Shown: one piece after another, positions 40,131-49,285 of the stretch | Numbering within the stretch: position 1 is the first letter of the stretch | Layout: every line of letters starts with the position of its first letter | DNA from: Oceanispirochaeta sp. M1 | Lineage (GTDB): Bacteria > Spirochaetota > Spirochaetia > DSM-2461 | DNA length: 64,000 nucleotides | Reading direction: 5' to 3' | Assembly: GCF_003346715.1 (NCBI RefSeq) | Contig: NZ_QQPQ01000001.1 | Location: forward strand, 1 to 64,000 | The notes under the pieces: generated by a model | Told to the model about the DNA's origin: nothing | The model's database searches: none | Seen by the model: only the letters and a program-made list of their open reading frames with translations | Made by a program: the position numbers and the translations under genes

Positions 40131-41414
40131 ATGATGAAGAGATTACTGTTTATTATTCTGTGTTCTTTGATGGTTCTACTCCCGGCTTTTTCCGGTGGGC
40201 AGGCGGAGGACAAACAAGAGACGACCACTATCAAATGGATGGTATGGATTACACCCAACATTGACCTTGAATTCTATAGAACTGTGGCAATCGCTTTTGA
40301 AGCGGAGAATCCAGGTGTGCTGGTTGAAATTGTAGAAACATCTGCCACCACATCTGCCACTTCAAGCGATTTTATACGTAACAGGCTGGCTTCCGGTGAT
40401 GTTCCTGACCTTTGGATGAATTTTCAGGATGTACCGGCCTTTGCTGATGCCGGTCATCTTTGGGAGATCCCTGCATATGATACTGATTTAAAGCAGGTCA
40501 AGAATCTTATGTCTGCAGCCTATGAGGGCAAGCTGTATAGTTTTCCCTCTTCAGCCCAGCCTCAGGGTTTAATGTTCTATAACAAAAAACTTTGGGCCGA
40601 GAGCGGCTTGACAGAAGATGATATTCCATATGATTGGAATGATTTAAACACCGTCTGTGCAAAAATCAAGGATGCCGGATTTACTCCTATAGCCATGGGA
40701 GGTGAGTGGGTTCCTGTACTTTTCTGGGATCTGTTTATGGGATCTGAACTCTCTAAAGAATACCCCGACTGGTGGAGTCTGATTTACTCAGGAGAAAAGA
40801 AATGGGATGATCCCCAGGTTCTTGAAATTCTTGAATATATGGATAAACTTGTGAAAGATGGTTACTTCATGGAAGGAGCCTTAAGTATCGGTTATGCACA
40901 GCTGGAACAGGCATTTCTTAATGAGCAGGCCGTAATGTACCCCATGGGTTCCTGGTTTACCGCCGCTGAAGCTTCAGCGGAGAAAGATTGGGAATGTGGC
41001 GTGTTCTCTCTTCCAACAAAAGACGGAAGAGTTAATGTCACTAAATCCGGTGGATATGGAAATGGTTTTGCTATTTATTCAGGTTCTGAAAATCCGGAAT
41101 TAGCCTTTAAGCTGATGAAAAAAGCGACTCTCGACCCTGTATTAGGAGCTAAATTTCTTCAGGTAGATGGTCTTTACTCCAACCTGACCCCCCCCTTGTC
41201 ATATTCCATGTCATCACTTCAGCAAGAATTGGCTGATCTGGTTACCAGTGCGGAATTCTCCCGTCCTGTGATGCAGCACCCATTAGGTGATGCACCACCC
41301 ATGGGTATTGGTGATTATTTCACCAGTGGGGCTGAGGCTGTTCTGACTCAGTCATATTCAAGCCTGGATGACCTTCTTAAGAAAATTGATAATTTTGTTG
41401 CAGAAGTAAAATAA
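40131..41414 (+). CDS. Sugar-binding protein of the GH172/URO-D locus
   Basis: A 427-residue family 1 solute-binding protein. I place the start at the ATG at 40131 because GGAGG lies five bases upstream, inside the first codons of a longer frame. The signal peptide MMKRLLFIILCSLMVLLPAF ends with SGGQAED, as in many spirochaete binding proteins. The body shows ASGDVPDLWMNFQDV, KLYSFPSSAQPQGLMFYNKK and AFLNEQAVMYPMGSWF. It leads an operon of two permeases, a GH172-like enzyme and a URO-D family protein. The ligand is unknown; the GH172 gene hints at a furanoside. Confidence 0.93.
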   Translation: MMKRLLFIILCSLMVLLPAFSGGQAEDKQETTTIKWMVWITPNIDLEFYRTVAIAFEAENPGVLVEIVETSATTSATSSDFIRNRLASGDVPDLWMNFQDVPAFADAGHLWEIPAYDTDLKQVKNLMSAAYEGKLYSFPSSAQPQGLMFYNKKLWAESGLTEDDIPYDWNDLNTVCAKIKDAGFTPIAMGGEWVPVLFWDLFMGSELSKEYPDWWSLIYSGEKKWDDPQVLEILEYMDKLVKDGYFMEGALSIGYAQLEQAFLNEQAVMYPMGSWFTAAEASAEKDWECGVFSLPTKDGRVNVTKSGGYGNGFAIYSGSENPELAFKLMKKATLDPVLGAKFLQVDGLYSNLTPPLSYSMSSLQQELADLVTSAEFSRPVMQHPLGDAPPMGIGDYFTSGAEAVLTQSYSSLDDLLKKIDNFVAEVK

Positions 41415-41419
41415 AATAA

Positions 41420-41456
41420 TGGAGAGTGTGACATCAATTGCACTTCACACTCTCCA
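41420..41456 (+). promoter_or_regulatory. Stem-loop between binding-protein and permease genes
   Basis: A 12-bp perfect stem (TGGAGAGTGTGA with TCACACTCTCCA) and a 13-base loop follow the binding-protein stop, and a T-rich tract (AATTTAATTTTTTG) comes after. It can act as a partial terminator or mRNA stabiliser, giving more binding protein than permease. Confidence 0.8.
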
Positions 41457-41487
41457 ATTTAATTTTTTGTATAAGGAAAAATATTGT

Positions 41488-42375
41488 ATGAAGTTAAGAG
41501 GACCAACAAAAATCAAGATTGAGAATCTGATACTCTTTTCTCCTGGATTTATCATCTATGTGGGTTTGATTGTCTTCTCCATCATTTTATGTTTTTACTA
41601 TTCCTTTTTTGACTGGGACGGAATTAGAAAATCCATGGAATTTATCGGATTCACCAATTATATCCGTGCATTTTCTAATGATGAGTTCCGTTCAAGTATT
41701 GTAACGACCTTTTATTTTGCAATTCTGGGTACGATTCTTGTAAATGTTATTTCATTAACTCTGGCGGTTCTGTTAAAGCAGCAGAATCATATTAATAACT
41801 TTTACAGAGCAGCATTTTTCTTTCCTCAACTTATAAGCCTTGTGGCTGTAGGATTCATTTTTAAAGGATTGCTGAGTTATATAGGGATTGTAAATACTCT
41901 CTTTGAACAGTATGGAATTCCCAAATTTGATTTCCTGGGGACTCCCCGAAATGCGCCTGTTACTGTCCTTATAATAAGTATATGGCAGACAACCGGATTC
42001 GCTACAGTTCTCTATCTGGCGGGACTCCAGGCAATCCCCCTGGATTTATATGAGGCCGCAAAAATAGATGGGGCAAATGCCTGGATAAAATTCCGGGCCA
42101 TTACATTCCCCTGGCTGGCTCCCTCATTCACAGCAGTCACAATATTCCTGTTTACCGGTTATATGAAGATCTTTGATATCATTTTTGTTATGACCGGAGG
42201 GGGACCCGCTGAAACAACCCAAACCATTGCTGTCTATATAATGAAAATTGGATTTAATCAATTTAGAATATCCTATGCATCTGCAGTGGCTATATACATG
42301 ACTTCCCTGGTAATGACAATCGCTCTGGTACTGACAGGGATTCTTCGTAAAAGAGAAGAAGTTCTCATAAGTTGA
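41488..42375 (+). CDS. Sugar ABC transporter permease, MalF-type
   Basis: A 295-residue permease beginning MKLRGPTKIKIENLILFSPG at 41488, with AAGGA upstream; a longer frame from 41419 runs through the intergenic stem-loop and is not the real start. Six helices are predicted and the EAA loop is YEAAKIDGANAWIKFRAITF. It is paired with the permease 21 bases downstream. Confidence 0.94.
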   Translation: MKLRGPTKIKIENLILFSPGFIIYVGLIVFSIILCFYYSFFDWDGIRKSMEFIGFTNYIRAFSNDEFRSSIVTTFYFAILGTILVNVISLTLAVLLKQQNHINNFYRAAFFFPQLISLVAVGFIFKGLLSYIGIVNTLFEQYGIPKFDFLGTPRNAPVTVLIISIWQTTGFATVLYLAGLQAIPLDLYEAAKIDGANAWIKFRAITFPWLAPSFTAVTIFLFTGYMKIFDIIFVMTGGGPAETTQTIAVYIMKIGFNQFRISYASAVAIYMTSLVMTIALVLTGILRKREEVLIS

Positions 42376-42396
42376 TAAGAAGGAAACTAACGAAAT

Positions 42397-43242
42397 ATGA
42401 AGATAAGAAAGAAAGAAATCATACCGGCAATTATTAAGCATTTTTTTTTACTGATAGTCTCTTTCATCAGTCTGGTTCCCTTTTATATTGCCATTATCAA
42501 TGCTTTTAAGAAAGAAAAAGACATCTATGCCAATCCCATGGGAATCCCTGTTAGAAACCTTACCCTGGATAATCTGATAAGAAACTTCAATGCTCCCAAT
42601 TTCAATGTAACCCGAGCCTATGTATTCACAATGGGGCTGGTAATTGTGACACTTATTCTAGTCGTTCTGATTGCCTCAATGATGTCATACATCCTCTCCA
42701 GGAACAGAACAGGCTTTTTCAAAATTGCATATATGCTGCTCCTGGCAGGTATGCTCATTCCCATACAGGTTATTCTCATACCAGTAATACAGATACTCAA
42801 AACAATCGGCTTGATGCTCACAGCCCCGGGTCTGGTTCTTCTCTACATCGCCTGGTACATGCCTTTTACTACTTTTGTCCTGACAGGTTATATCAGCACG
42901 ATCTCTCCCCAATTGGATGAATCAGCCAGAATGGATGGGGCCGGGCCGATTCTGATTTTCTTCCGTATAATATTTCCCCTCATGAAGCCGGCCCTGATCA
43001 GTGTAATTATATTTATTACAGTTTGGACCTGGAATGACTTTATAACACCCTTCGTGATATTCGGAAGCAGTAAATTCTATACTGTCACCACCGGAATATT
43101 CCGGGCAATCGGACAATACACCCAGAAGTGGGATGATGTGTTTGCCATTCTGTTCTACGCTATCACCCCGCTGGCCATCTGTTATATCTGGCTGCAGAAG
43201 TTTTTCATTTCCGGATTAACCTCCGGCTCAGTCAAGAGTTAA
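42397..43242 (+). CDS. Sugar ABC transporter permease, MalG-type
   Basis: A 281-residue permease with six predicted helices (first: HFFLLIVSFISLVPFYIAII) and EAA loop LDESARMDGAGPILIFFRII. The C-terminus LQKFFISGLTSGSVKS is standard for this subunit. It is the second CUT1 subunit of the importer; the ATPase must come from elsewhere. Confidence 0.94.
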   Translation: MKIRKKEIIPAIIKHFFLLIVSFISLVPFYIAIINAFKKEKDIYANPMGIPVRNLTLDNLIRNFNAPNFNVTRAYVFTMGLVIVTLILVVLIASMMSYILSRNRTGFFKIAYMLLLAGMLIPIQVILIPVIQILKTIGLMLTAPGLVLLYIAWYMPFTTFVLTGYISTISPQLDESARMDGAGPILIFFRIIFPLMKPALISVIIFITVWTWNDFITPFVIFGSSKFYTVTTGIFRAIGQYTQKWDDVFAILFYAITPLAICYIWLQKFFISGLTSGSVKS

Positions 43243-43267
43243 AAAATTATGAGGGGGGGGCTTTTCT

Positions 43268-44281
43268 ATGGAGCATAATAGACTTTTGAATAATTCTCTT
43301 CTTCAACCGGGAAGAACTTATCTCAGTTCGGTTACCTGGCCTTATGATAAATATCCGGGTATGCAGGAATTAAACGGCCGGGCAGTTATTACACTCATTG
43401 ACAGGGAAGGCCCCGGCGTAGTTTCTCAAATTCACTCCTCAATTTATTTTAAAAAAAAAGAAGATCTGAATGTTGAAGACGGGAGCGACGACAGCGCAAA
43501 ATCTCTGATTGTTCGAGTGTGGTACGACATGGAAGAGACTCCTTCCATAGAGATGCCCTGGATGGATTTTCTGGGAGATATTCAGTGCGGGAGCAGCTTT
43601 TTTGATACTGTATTCTTTTCAAAAGTCAAATATTCACACAATTTCCATCTGGAAATGCCCTTTCGGAAACATATAAGAATTGAGATAGAAAATACATCAG
43701 ATATTGATCTGATCGGATACAGCGATTTGCAGTATGACCTTCTCCCTTCACTGCCGGAAAACTGCGGATATCTTCTGGTAGATTACAGAGTGGGGCGTAA
43801 TCTTGTTCCCAATGATATTCTCGAAGTGTTTAAGAGTGAATCCGCTGGAGCTATTGCCGCTCACTGGCTGCAAATTGAAGCGGACAATCCCTTCTGTGCA
43901 AAGGGAGAAGGCCTTTGTGAGGCCAATAATGAGGTCTACATTGATGGTGAGGACCATCCTTCCATGGAATATCTCGGAACAGAAGACTATTACGGCTATT
44001 CCTGGGGATTCAAGTGTGTCCAGTCCAACAGCTACTCTGCCATTTTAAAAAATGAGACTCTGCCTGCAGGAGGCTCTCGTATTGCTATGCTCCGCTGCAG
44101 GGAGATGGATAAGATTCGGTACCAAAAATCCTGCCGGATTGTAATGGATTATACTGAGGAATATTTCTCTGATATAAAATCAGATCAATCAGTCTTTCCT
44201 CTGGAAAGGGATGGTTATCCCAAAGTTAAATTCATGGCCGATTTTCGAAGCTGCTATTATTATTACTCTCTTAAAAAATAA
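43268..44281 (+). CDS. GH172 / DUF2961 family protein
   Basis: A 337-residue protein of the DUF2961 family, now partly assigned to GH172, whose studied members act on furanosides such as difructose anhydride or D-arabinofuranose. Recognisable are the N-terminal beta-sandwich (AVITLIDREGPGVVSQIHSS), the core (YSHNFHLEMPFRKHIRIEIEN) and the signature MEYLGTEDYYGYSWGF with its conserved Glu-Asp. No signal peptide, so it is cytoplasmic and acts on imported sugar. The start follows a run of eight G (43253-43260) that also serves as ribosome site, seven bases before the ATG. Activity is inferred from family only. Confidence 0.85.
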   Translation: MEHNRLLNNSLLQPGRTYLSSVTWPYDKYPGMQELNGRAVITLIDREGPGVVSQIHSSIYFKKKEDLNVEDGSDDSAKSLIVRVWYDMEETPSIEMPWMDFLGDIQCGSSFFDTVFFSKVKYSHNFHLEMPFRKHIRIEIENTSDIDLIGYSDLQYDLLPSLPENCGYLLVDYRVGRNLVPNDILEVFKSESAGAIAAHWLQIEADNPFCAKGEGLCEANNEVYIDGEDHPSMEYLGTEDYYGYSWGFKCVQSNSYSAILKNETLPAGGSRIAMLRCREMDKIRYQKSCRIVMDYTEEYFSDIKSDQSVFPLERDGYPKVKFMADFRSCYYYYSLKK

Positions 44282-44294
44282 GGACATGATAGGT

Positions 44295-45461
44295 ATGGAA
44301 AAAAGTAAAGGGCTTATTATGACCAGAAAAGAGAGACTTATGGCTGCTATACGGGGAGAGAAGGTCGATAGGCCTCCCGTCTCTTTTTATGAGCTTGATG
44401 GATTGACCCAGGATGTTACAGACAAAGATCCCTTTAATATCTATACAGATCCAACCTGGCAGCCCCTGATTGATCTGACGATTAAAAAATCAGACAGGAT
44501 TGTGCTGAAAACTGTGAATTTTCTGAATACAGCTCCCGATCCTCTGGAAGAATTGACCAGTATAAAAGAGTTTTATAATGATAAGGGATCTTTTTGCAGG
44601 ACAACCACAATAAAGGCAGGAAAGAAGATACTGACTCAGCGTACTGCCAGAGACAAAGATGTCGATACAATCTGGACGCTGGAGCATTTCATAAAGGATA
44701 TTGAAGACTTTAAAGAGTGGATTAATCTACCTGTGTCTGAGTTTAGCGGAGAGGTGGATGTCTCTTCAGTTATTAAGATTGAAGAAGCTCTGGGAGATTC
44801 GGGGATTGTATGCCTGGATATGGGTGATCCCTTGTGCGAGGCCGCTTCACTTTTTGATATGGGAGAATACACAATTATGGCTTTGACTGAGCCGGAGCTT
44901 TTTCACAAAGCCCTGGAAAAGATAAGTCGACTGATCTTAAAGAGGACAGAAGCAATAGCCCGGGCTCTGCCGGGGCGGCTCTGGCGGATCTATGGTCCTG
45001 AATATGCCTGTCCTCCCTATCTTCCACCCCGTCTATTCAGGGAATATGTGGTCCGTTATGATAAACCAATCATTGATATTATCAGGAAATATGATGGATA
45101 TCCACGAATGCACCTACATGGAAATTTGAAGTCAGTCCTCGATGATGTTGTCTCTACGGGATGTATAGGTTTGGATCCCGTTGAACCTCCTCCCCAGGGG
45201 GATGTCTCCCTAAGATACCTGAGAGAAAAATATGGGGACAAACTTGTTCTCTTTGGGAATCTGGAACTCAGTGATATAGAGATAATGGGGGAGGGCGATT
45301 TTGAACTAAAAGTGAGAGAAGCCCTTGGATCCGGACCGTCAGACTCTGGCAGCGGATTTATTCTCATGCCCTCGGCCTCTCCCATCGGGAGGAATATTAG
45401 TCCTTCTACTCTCGAAAACTATAAAAAAATGATTGAGATTACTGAGCAACTCAGTACATAA
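44295..45461 (+). CDS. Uroporphyrinogen decarboxylase-family (URO-D/MtaA-like) protein
   Basis: A 388-residue TIM-barrel protein of the URO-D superfamily, which includes haem-pathway decarboxylase and corrinoid methyltransferases. The N-terminus (MTRKERLMAAIRGEKVDRPP) is the common signature of the methyltransferase-like branch. In MtaA-type enzymes zinc is bound by His-x-Cys and a later Cys; here the equivalents read MHLHGN (His-x-His) and LMPSASPIG (no Cys), so the metal site is altered or absent. It is the last gene of a sugar importer operon, 13 bases after GH172, ending at a hairpin. No corrinoid protein gene is nearby. A role in haem synthesis is unlikely; a sugar-linked activity is a guess. 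Start chosen at 44295 for spacing to AAGGA. Confidence 0.88.
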   Translation: MEKSKGLIMTRKERLMAAIRGEKVDRPPVSFYELDGLTQDVTDKDPFNIYTDPTWQPLIDLTIKKSDRIVLKTVNFLNTAPDPLEELTSIKEFYNDKGSFCRTTTIKAGKKILTQRTARDKDVDTIWTLEHFIKDIEDFKEWINLPVSEFSGEVDVSSVIKIEEALGDSGIVCLDMGDPLCEAASLFDMGEYTIMALTEPELFHKALEKISRLILKRTEAIARALPGRLWRIYGPEYACPPYLPPRLFREYVVRYDKPIIDIIRKYDGYPRMHLHGNLKSVLDDVVSTGCIGLDPVEPPPQGDVSLRYLREKYGDKLVLFGNLELSDIEIMGEGDFELKVREALGSGPSDSGSGFILMPSASPIGRNISPSTLENYKKMIEITEQLST

Positions 45462-45466
45462 GAAAA

Positions 45467-45489
45467 GGGTACAGCGAAATACTGTACCC
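45467..45489 (+). terminator. Hairpin after the URO-D gene
   Basis: Perfect 8-bp arms GGGTACAG and CTGTACCC with a 7-base loop start six bases after the stop. A weak T-tract (GCTTTTAA) lies ten bases further on. It probably ends the importer operon. Confidence 0.7.
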
Positions 45490-45864
45490 CATTAATGCTT
45501 TTAAGAGGGAATAAGACATGGCCAACGGCCGCTGCCCTCTCTCCTATCACATCGTCAGAACTCTAAATATAATGCTCTGTATCAATAAATCCAGGGCTTT
45601 TTCTGTTAAGTAAATAAAAATAGAGTTGTAGACAGAGTTTTCAGGATGTTATCGGCAGTGGAGAATTTATTTAATATAAAAACCCACCGCATCATCTGTT
45701 TCCGCAATGATAATTGAAGTCATGAACAGCTGGCCATCCCCGGGATTACAATTCCATGGTGTTAATGTATGCATATAAATGTACGTCTGTTAAAATAATG
45801 ATATAGATAAATGTAAGATCTCAGGTTTTTTTAAAATAAATTGAAGACTAAAAGGATGTAAGCA
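45490..45864. other. Intergenic, no gene recognised
   Basis: About 375 bases, AT-rich, with no coding region or RNA gene that I can support. It presumably carries the promoter of the small membrane protein gene that follows. Confidence 0.5.
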
Positions 45865-46305
45865 GTGAATATTCTATCTGTTGTAATAATGATTTTTGTT
45901 GTTTTGGAAACGGCGAATATTGTTATGCTGTACTTCACACCAGGGACCAGACGGGGTAACGGTATGGGCGTATTTAATGCCTACGAAAAGTCAAAGAATG
46001 ATTCAGTAATTTATCCCCTTGTCAGTTACTTGATTAACTGGGTAGCCGGTACCAAACTTATCTTTATCTCCTTATTGATTGTCATTGTTATTCTTGGAAA
46101 TGATACAATCAAGCTGGTCAGTATCGGGGCTCTGATACTGTCAATCTCCTCTTTTTACTGGAGACTATATCCGATAATTAAATCACTGGACAAAAGGAAG
46201 CAGATTAGCCCTGTAGGTTATTCAAAAACTTTGGGAGTCATGATTGCCGGGTTTATCAGCATCTTTTTGATTGCTGCGGTTCTCTTTCTGACGGTTTTTA
46301 ATTAG
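45865..46305 (+). CDS. Small membrane protein, unknown function
   Basis: A 146-residue protein with four predicted transmembrane helices (about 5-25, 52-80, 82-100 and 122-143). It starts at a GTG with AAGGA nine bases upstream. Hydrophilic loops contain RRGNGMGVFNAYEKSK and KSLDKRKQISPVGY. I do not recognise the family. It stands alone, convergent with the metallopeptidase-like gene; an inverted repeat separates them. Confidence 0.75.
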   Translation: MNILSVVIMIFVVLETANIVMLYFTPGTRRGNGMGVFNAYEKSKNDSVIYPLVSYLINWVAGTKLIFISLLIVIVILGNDTIKLVSIGALILSISSFYWRLYPIIKSLDKRKQISPVGYSKTLGVMIAGFISIFLIAAVLFLTVFN

Positions 46306-46337
46306 TCCGGAGGAAAAGGGCTTCTGACCCCCGGACT
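46304..46337. terminator. Inverted repeat between convergent genes
   Basis: AGTCCGG (46304-46310) and CCGGACT (46331-46337) form a 7-bp stem, and GGG/CCC inside can extend it. It overlaps the stop of the membrane protein gene and lies 16 bases from the stop of the opposite gene, so it could terminate both, though T-runs are weak. Confidence 0.5.
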
Positions 46338-46352
46338 GACACAAACTCAGGG

Positions 46353-49121
46353 CTAAAGATTCATAAACATGAATTCAACAACTGGTTTCTCTTCTTCTAT
46401 AAGCCAGGAGAATCGAACACCCATATTAATTGGGAGATTCTTAAAGTTTAAAGCAGTGAAATCCATAGAGAGTTCAGCTCCCACCGACTGAAAGCTTCCC
46501 TGTTCTGTCTTGTTTTCATATAGTCCTGTGTAATCATAAAACAGGTTTCCTTTAATCCTTTTTATATAGGAAAAGGAGCCAAGAGCCAGATCAGGATACA
46601 ATAGGGGAAAAGCATAGTTGCCCTTGAATTGATAGAGCTGACCCGCAGTGTCGGCTTCATATCCTCTGGAGAATAAGACTCTGCTTGAATAGTTTCCGGT
46701 CTGATTCTCAACGTTACAACTTAACATCAGGCTTGTATTTCTTATGCCTCCCGGCAGATAGAGAGTCAAGCGGTTTGAAAAGAAGTACTCACTGTTCTGC
46801 AGGGGATTGTGTTCGAAGTATAGTTGTTCGTTTATTCCCAGTTTAGGATACAAACTGCGGTAACTGCCGGGTAGGGCTGATATCCAATCCATTCCATAAT
46901 AGAGGGGAACAGTCAGATTTGAATCTTGAACACCCCTCTTATCAATCCATGCCTGAAGACTGCTTCCTGTGTAGGGTAATAATGAGTGATACCATATATC
47001 CCGGCTAAGGTTAATTGGGAAGGACAGGTCCAGGGCTGTTGATAAATCATGGCTCATATTGCTTTCAATTTCTCTGTACCGGTATGAATTCTTCCAGCTT
47101 ATATTTGGATATAACTGGGTCCATTTTAAATTAAAGAATGCTCCCGGGGAGTTGTCATTATAATCATATTCCCCTCCCAGGGTCCATTCCATTGTATCAA
47201 GGATGTCATTTGATTTTACATAGACCTGAAGCCTTGAATCGAAATTTTCTACACTGCCGATACCCCATGAATGAATGTTGAACTTACTCCCTGGAAGAGA
47301 GTAATCCTGAATATCTTCCTCTGTGTATACATCCGCTTCCTGATTGACGCGCTCAAGATTCCAACCGGCGTCCGCCTCTACATGCCCGGTGTCTCCGTAA
47401 TAGACAAAGGGCAGGGGGGTCATAGCTTTTTCTGTTATCCAGTTTTCGGGATTTAATTCCTGACGGGCAATATGGAGTGATCCACCAGGAGTATTTTCCT
47501 CATAATAAAGAACATGACTCTCATTCCGGATATCGGTGAAGGGCTTTATGGTTCCGTTGATACGAGATGTTATCTGGAATTTTTCTCCCGATGCAATATG
47601 AACAGCCATGATATTTTCTAAGCCGCTTAAGGGTGAACTGTATAATACATAATCACCCCAGGGCCGTACTGATTTAATATTTTCTGCACTAAACTCTGTC
47701 AGAAGAGAAAAATCTCCAGAATCTGACTTCATACCGGCTATGGCACGGCCGGAGTCGCTTTGAACGGTGAAATAGATAGTCTTATCATTGTCTGACCATG
47801 CCGGATTTGCAGGAAAATATCCCTCGGGCAGCCTGTAGGATTTTGTTACTTCACCAGTTGATGTATTTAGTATTACCAGCGAAGCTTTTCTCTCTTCACT
47901 CCATTCCACTACGGCAATCCTATCGGCTGTATGGTTGAGAGCAGGCATTAAATATCGTTCTCTCTTGCTGAGGTTTATTGTTTTTCCTGTTTCGAGATCC
48001 AATACCATCACATCAGACCAACTCTGTGCTGCGTGGAGGGTTGATGGTTTAATGTATGACCATACAACTTTATTCCCGGATGCATGCATTGAGCCATATT
48101 CGGGGACTCTCTGCAGTTTCTTCTCACCCTTGTCTGTGATTTCAATAAGTTCCGCAGTATCAGCCATGGATGTTTTTCTGGCCAGGATACGTCCATTCTC
48201 CACAGATATTATTTCCCATCTGACAGCATCCTTTTCCAGCGGATTTGTTATAATTGTATTCTCTGTCAGATCCACCTTGTCAGTCTGTGCTTTCCACTGC
48301 TTTTTCAAATCCTCTGCCATCTCATCATATAGAGCTGACCATGATTTTCCGCTGATTTTTTTTGCACCCAGATACATCCCAAAGGCTGGGATGGGGAAGA
48401 GAGTTGCTGAATCAAGAATCCTATCCCAGCTGTCTTCACCATAGTTCTTTTTTATATATGAAGTCAGGAAATATCCCATTTCATAATGACCGGGGACCGA
48501 ATCTCTGAAGGAACCGTTAACCATTTTCTGATAGGAAAACTCACCTTCCCTGACTACCTCCAGCATTCCCTGATAGAAGAGTGGATCTCTTCCTCTTCCT
48601 GTATCTGAAAAAGCTGTCTCTGCTCCAACAGCATCTCCTTCAAAAAACCAGTCCGGTACTCCTAAAGAAATACCTATATTCAGCCCGGTCTGTCCCATCA
48701 GAATATATAACAGGTGATTCAGGCGGCTGTTCAGCCTGTCAAATTGAACCATGTGACGTGTCTCATGGAGAGCGAGAGTATCATACCAGTCCAGTGTTGA
48801 AATATCTTCTGGTATTGGGGTTCCAAACCAGTTGCTTTTTCGAGGTCCCATGGCAACATAACCATTGGGAACCATGCCGGATGTGCTTAGGATGACAGGC
48901 CATTTGGATTGCCTTACTTTCTTAAAAGCCATGGCATCCATTTCATAAACCAGATCTATCTTTCCGGCTACAACTGCGGCCTGTTCGGCGATTTCTGCGG
49001 GAAAAATGATTGTGAAGTTTTCAGTTTCAATTTTCTTCCAATCGACTCCCGGTGCATATTGTGCAGTGAGGGGACCGATTGTTATTGTAAGCAATAATAG
49101 AAAGAGTACATTTTTTTTCAT
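46353..49121 (-). CDS. Exported HExxH peptidase-like protein with beta-propeller and outer-membrane barrel
   Basis: A 922-residue protein. A signal peptide (KNVLFLLLLTITIGPLTAQ) is followed by a gluzincin-like domain with HETRH (His119, Glu120, His123), i.e. HExxH, and a later FFEGDAVGAET where a third ligand could lie. Residues ~280-570 look like a TolB/WD-type beta-propeller (repeats such as RIAVVEWSEERKASLVIL and AWSDNDKTIYFTVQSD). The last ~310 residues alternate polar and hydrophobic in beta-strand fashion and end in VVEFMFMNL with an aromatic near the C-terminus, typical of an outer-membrane beta-barrel. So it is probably surface-anchored. Divergent from another exported peptidase gene. 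Confidence 0.82.
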   Translation of the reverse strand: MKKNVLFLLLLTITIGPLTAQYAPGVDWKKIETENFTIIFPAEIAEQAAVVAGKIDLVYEMDAMAFKKVRQSKWPVILSTSGMVPNGYVAMGPRKSNWFGTPIPEDISTLDWYDTLALHETRHMVQFDRLNSRLNHLLYILMGQTGLNIGISLGVPDWFFEGDAVGAETAFSDTGRGRDPLFYQGMLEVVREGEFSYQKMVNGSFRDSVPGHYEMGYFLTSYIKKNYGEDSWDRILDSATLFPIPAFGMYLGAKKISGKSWSALYDEMAEDLKKQWKAQTDKVDLTENTIITNPLEKDAVRWEIISVENGRILARKTSMADTAELIEITDKGEKKLQRVPEYGSMHASGNKVVWSYIKPSTLHAAQSWSDVMVLDLETGKTINLSKRERYLMPALNHTADRIAVVEWSEERKASLVILNTSTGEVTKSYRLPEGYFPANPAWSDNDKTIYFTVQSDSGRAIAGMKSDSGDFSLLTEFSAENIKSVRPWGDYVLYSSPLSGLENIMAVHIASGEKFQITSRINGTIKPFTDIRNESHVLYYEENTPGGSLHIARQELNPENWITEKAMTPLPFVYYGDTGHVEADAGWNLERVNQEADVYTEEDIQDYSLPGSKFNIHSWGIGSVENFDSRLQVYVKSNDILDTMEWTLGGEYDYNDNSPGAFFNLKWTQLYPNISWKNSYRYREIESNMSHDLSTALDLSFPINLSRDIWYHSLLPYTGSSLQAWIDKRGVQDSNLTVPLYYGMDWISALPGSYRSLYPKLGINEQLYFEHNPLQNSEYFFSNRLTLYLPGGIRNTSLMLSCNVENQTGNYSSRVLFSRGYEADTAGQLYQFKGNYAFPLLYPDLALGSFSYIKRIKGNLFYDYTGLYENKTEQGSFQSVGAELSMDFTALNFKNLPINMGVRFSWLIEEEKPVVEFMFMNL

Positions 49122-49285
49122 TTGTTCTGAGTTTCTCCGTAACTTAATTCAGACCGGAGTCAGGCTAATGATTCCCTATTCGTCTGTCAAGATAGTTTCA
49201 TATACATGTGTTCAAAAAATCAAAATCGCTTTTATGTCGCAAAAGAGTATCCGCTGTATCCGGGTGAGTGTTAATATCTCAAAAT

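Noticed and set aside
44295-45461. Call as hemE (haem biosynthesis)
   Set aside because: The N-terminus fits the methyltransferase-like branch and the gene lies in a sugar operon with no haem genes.
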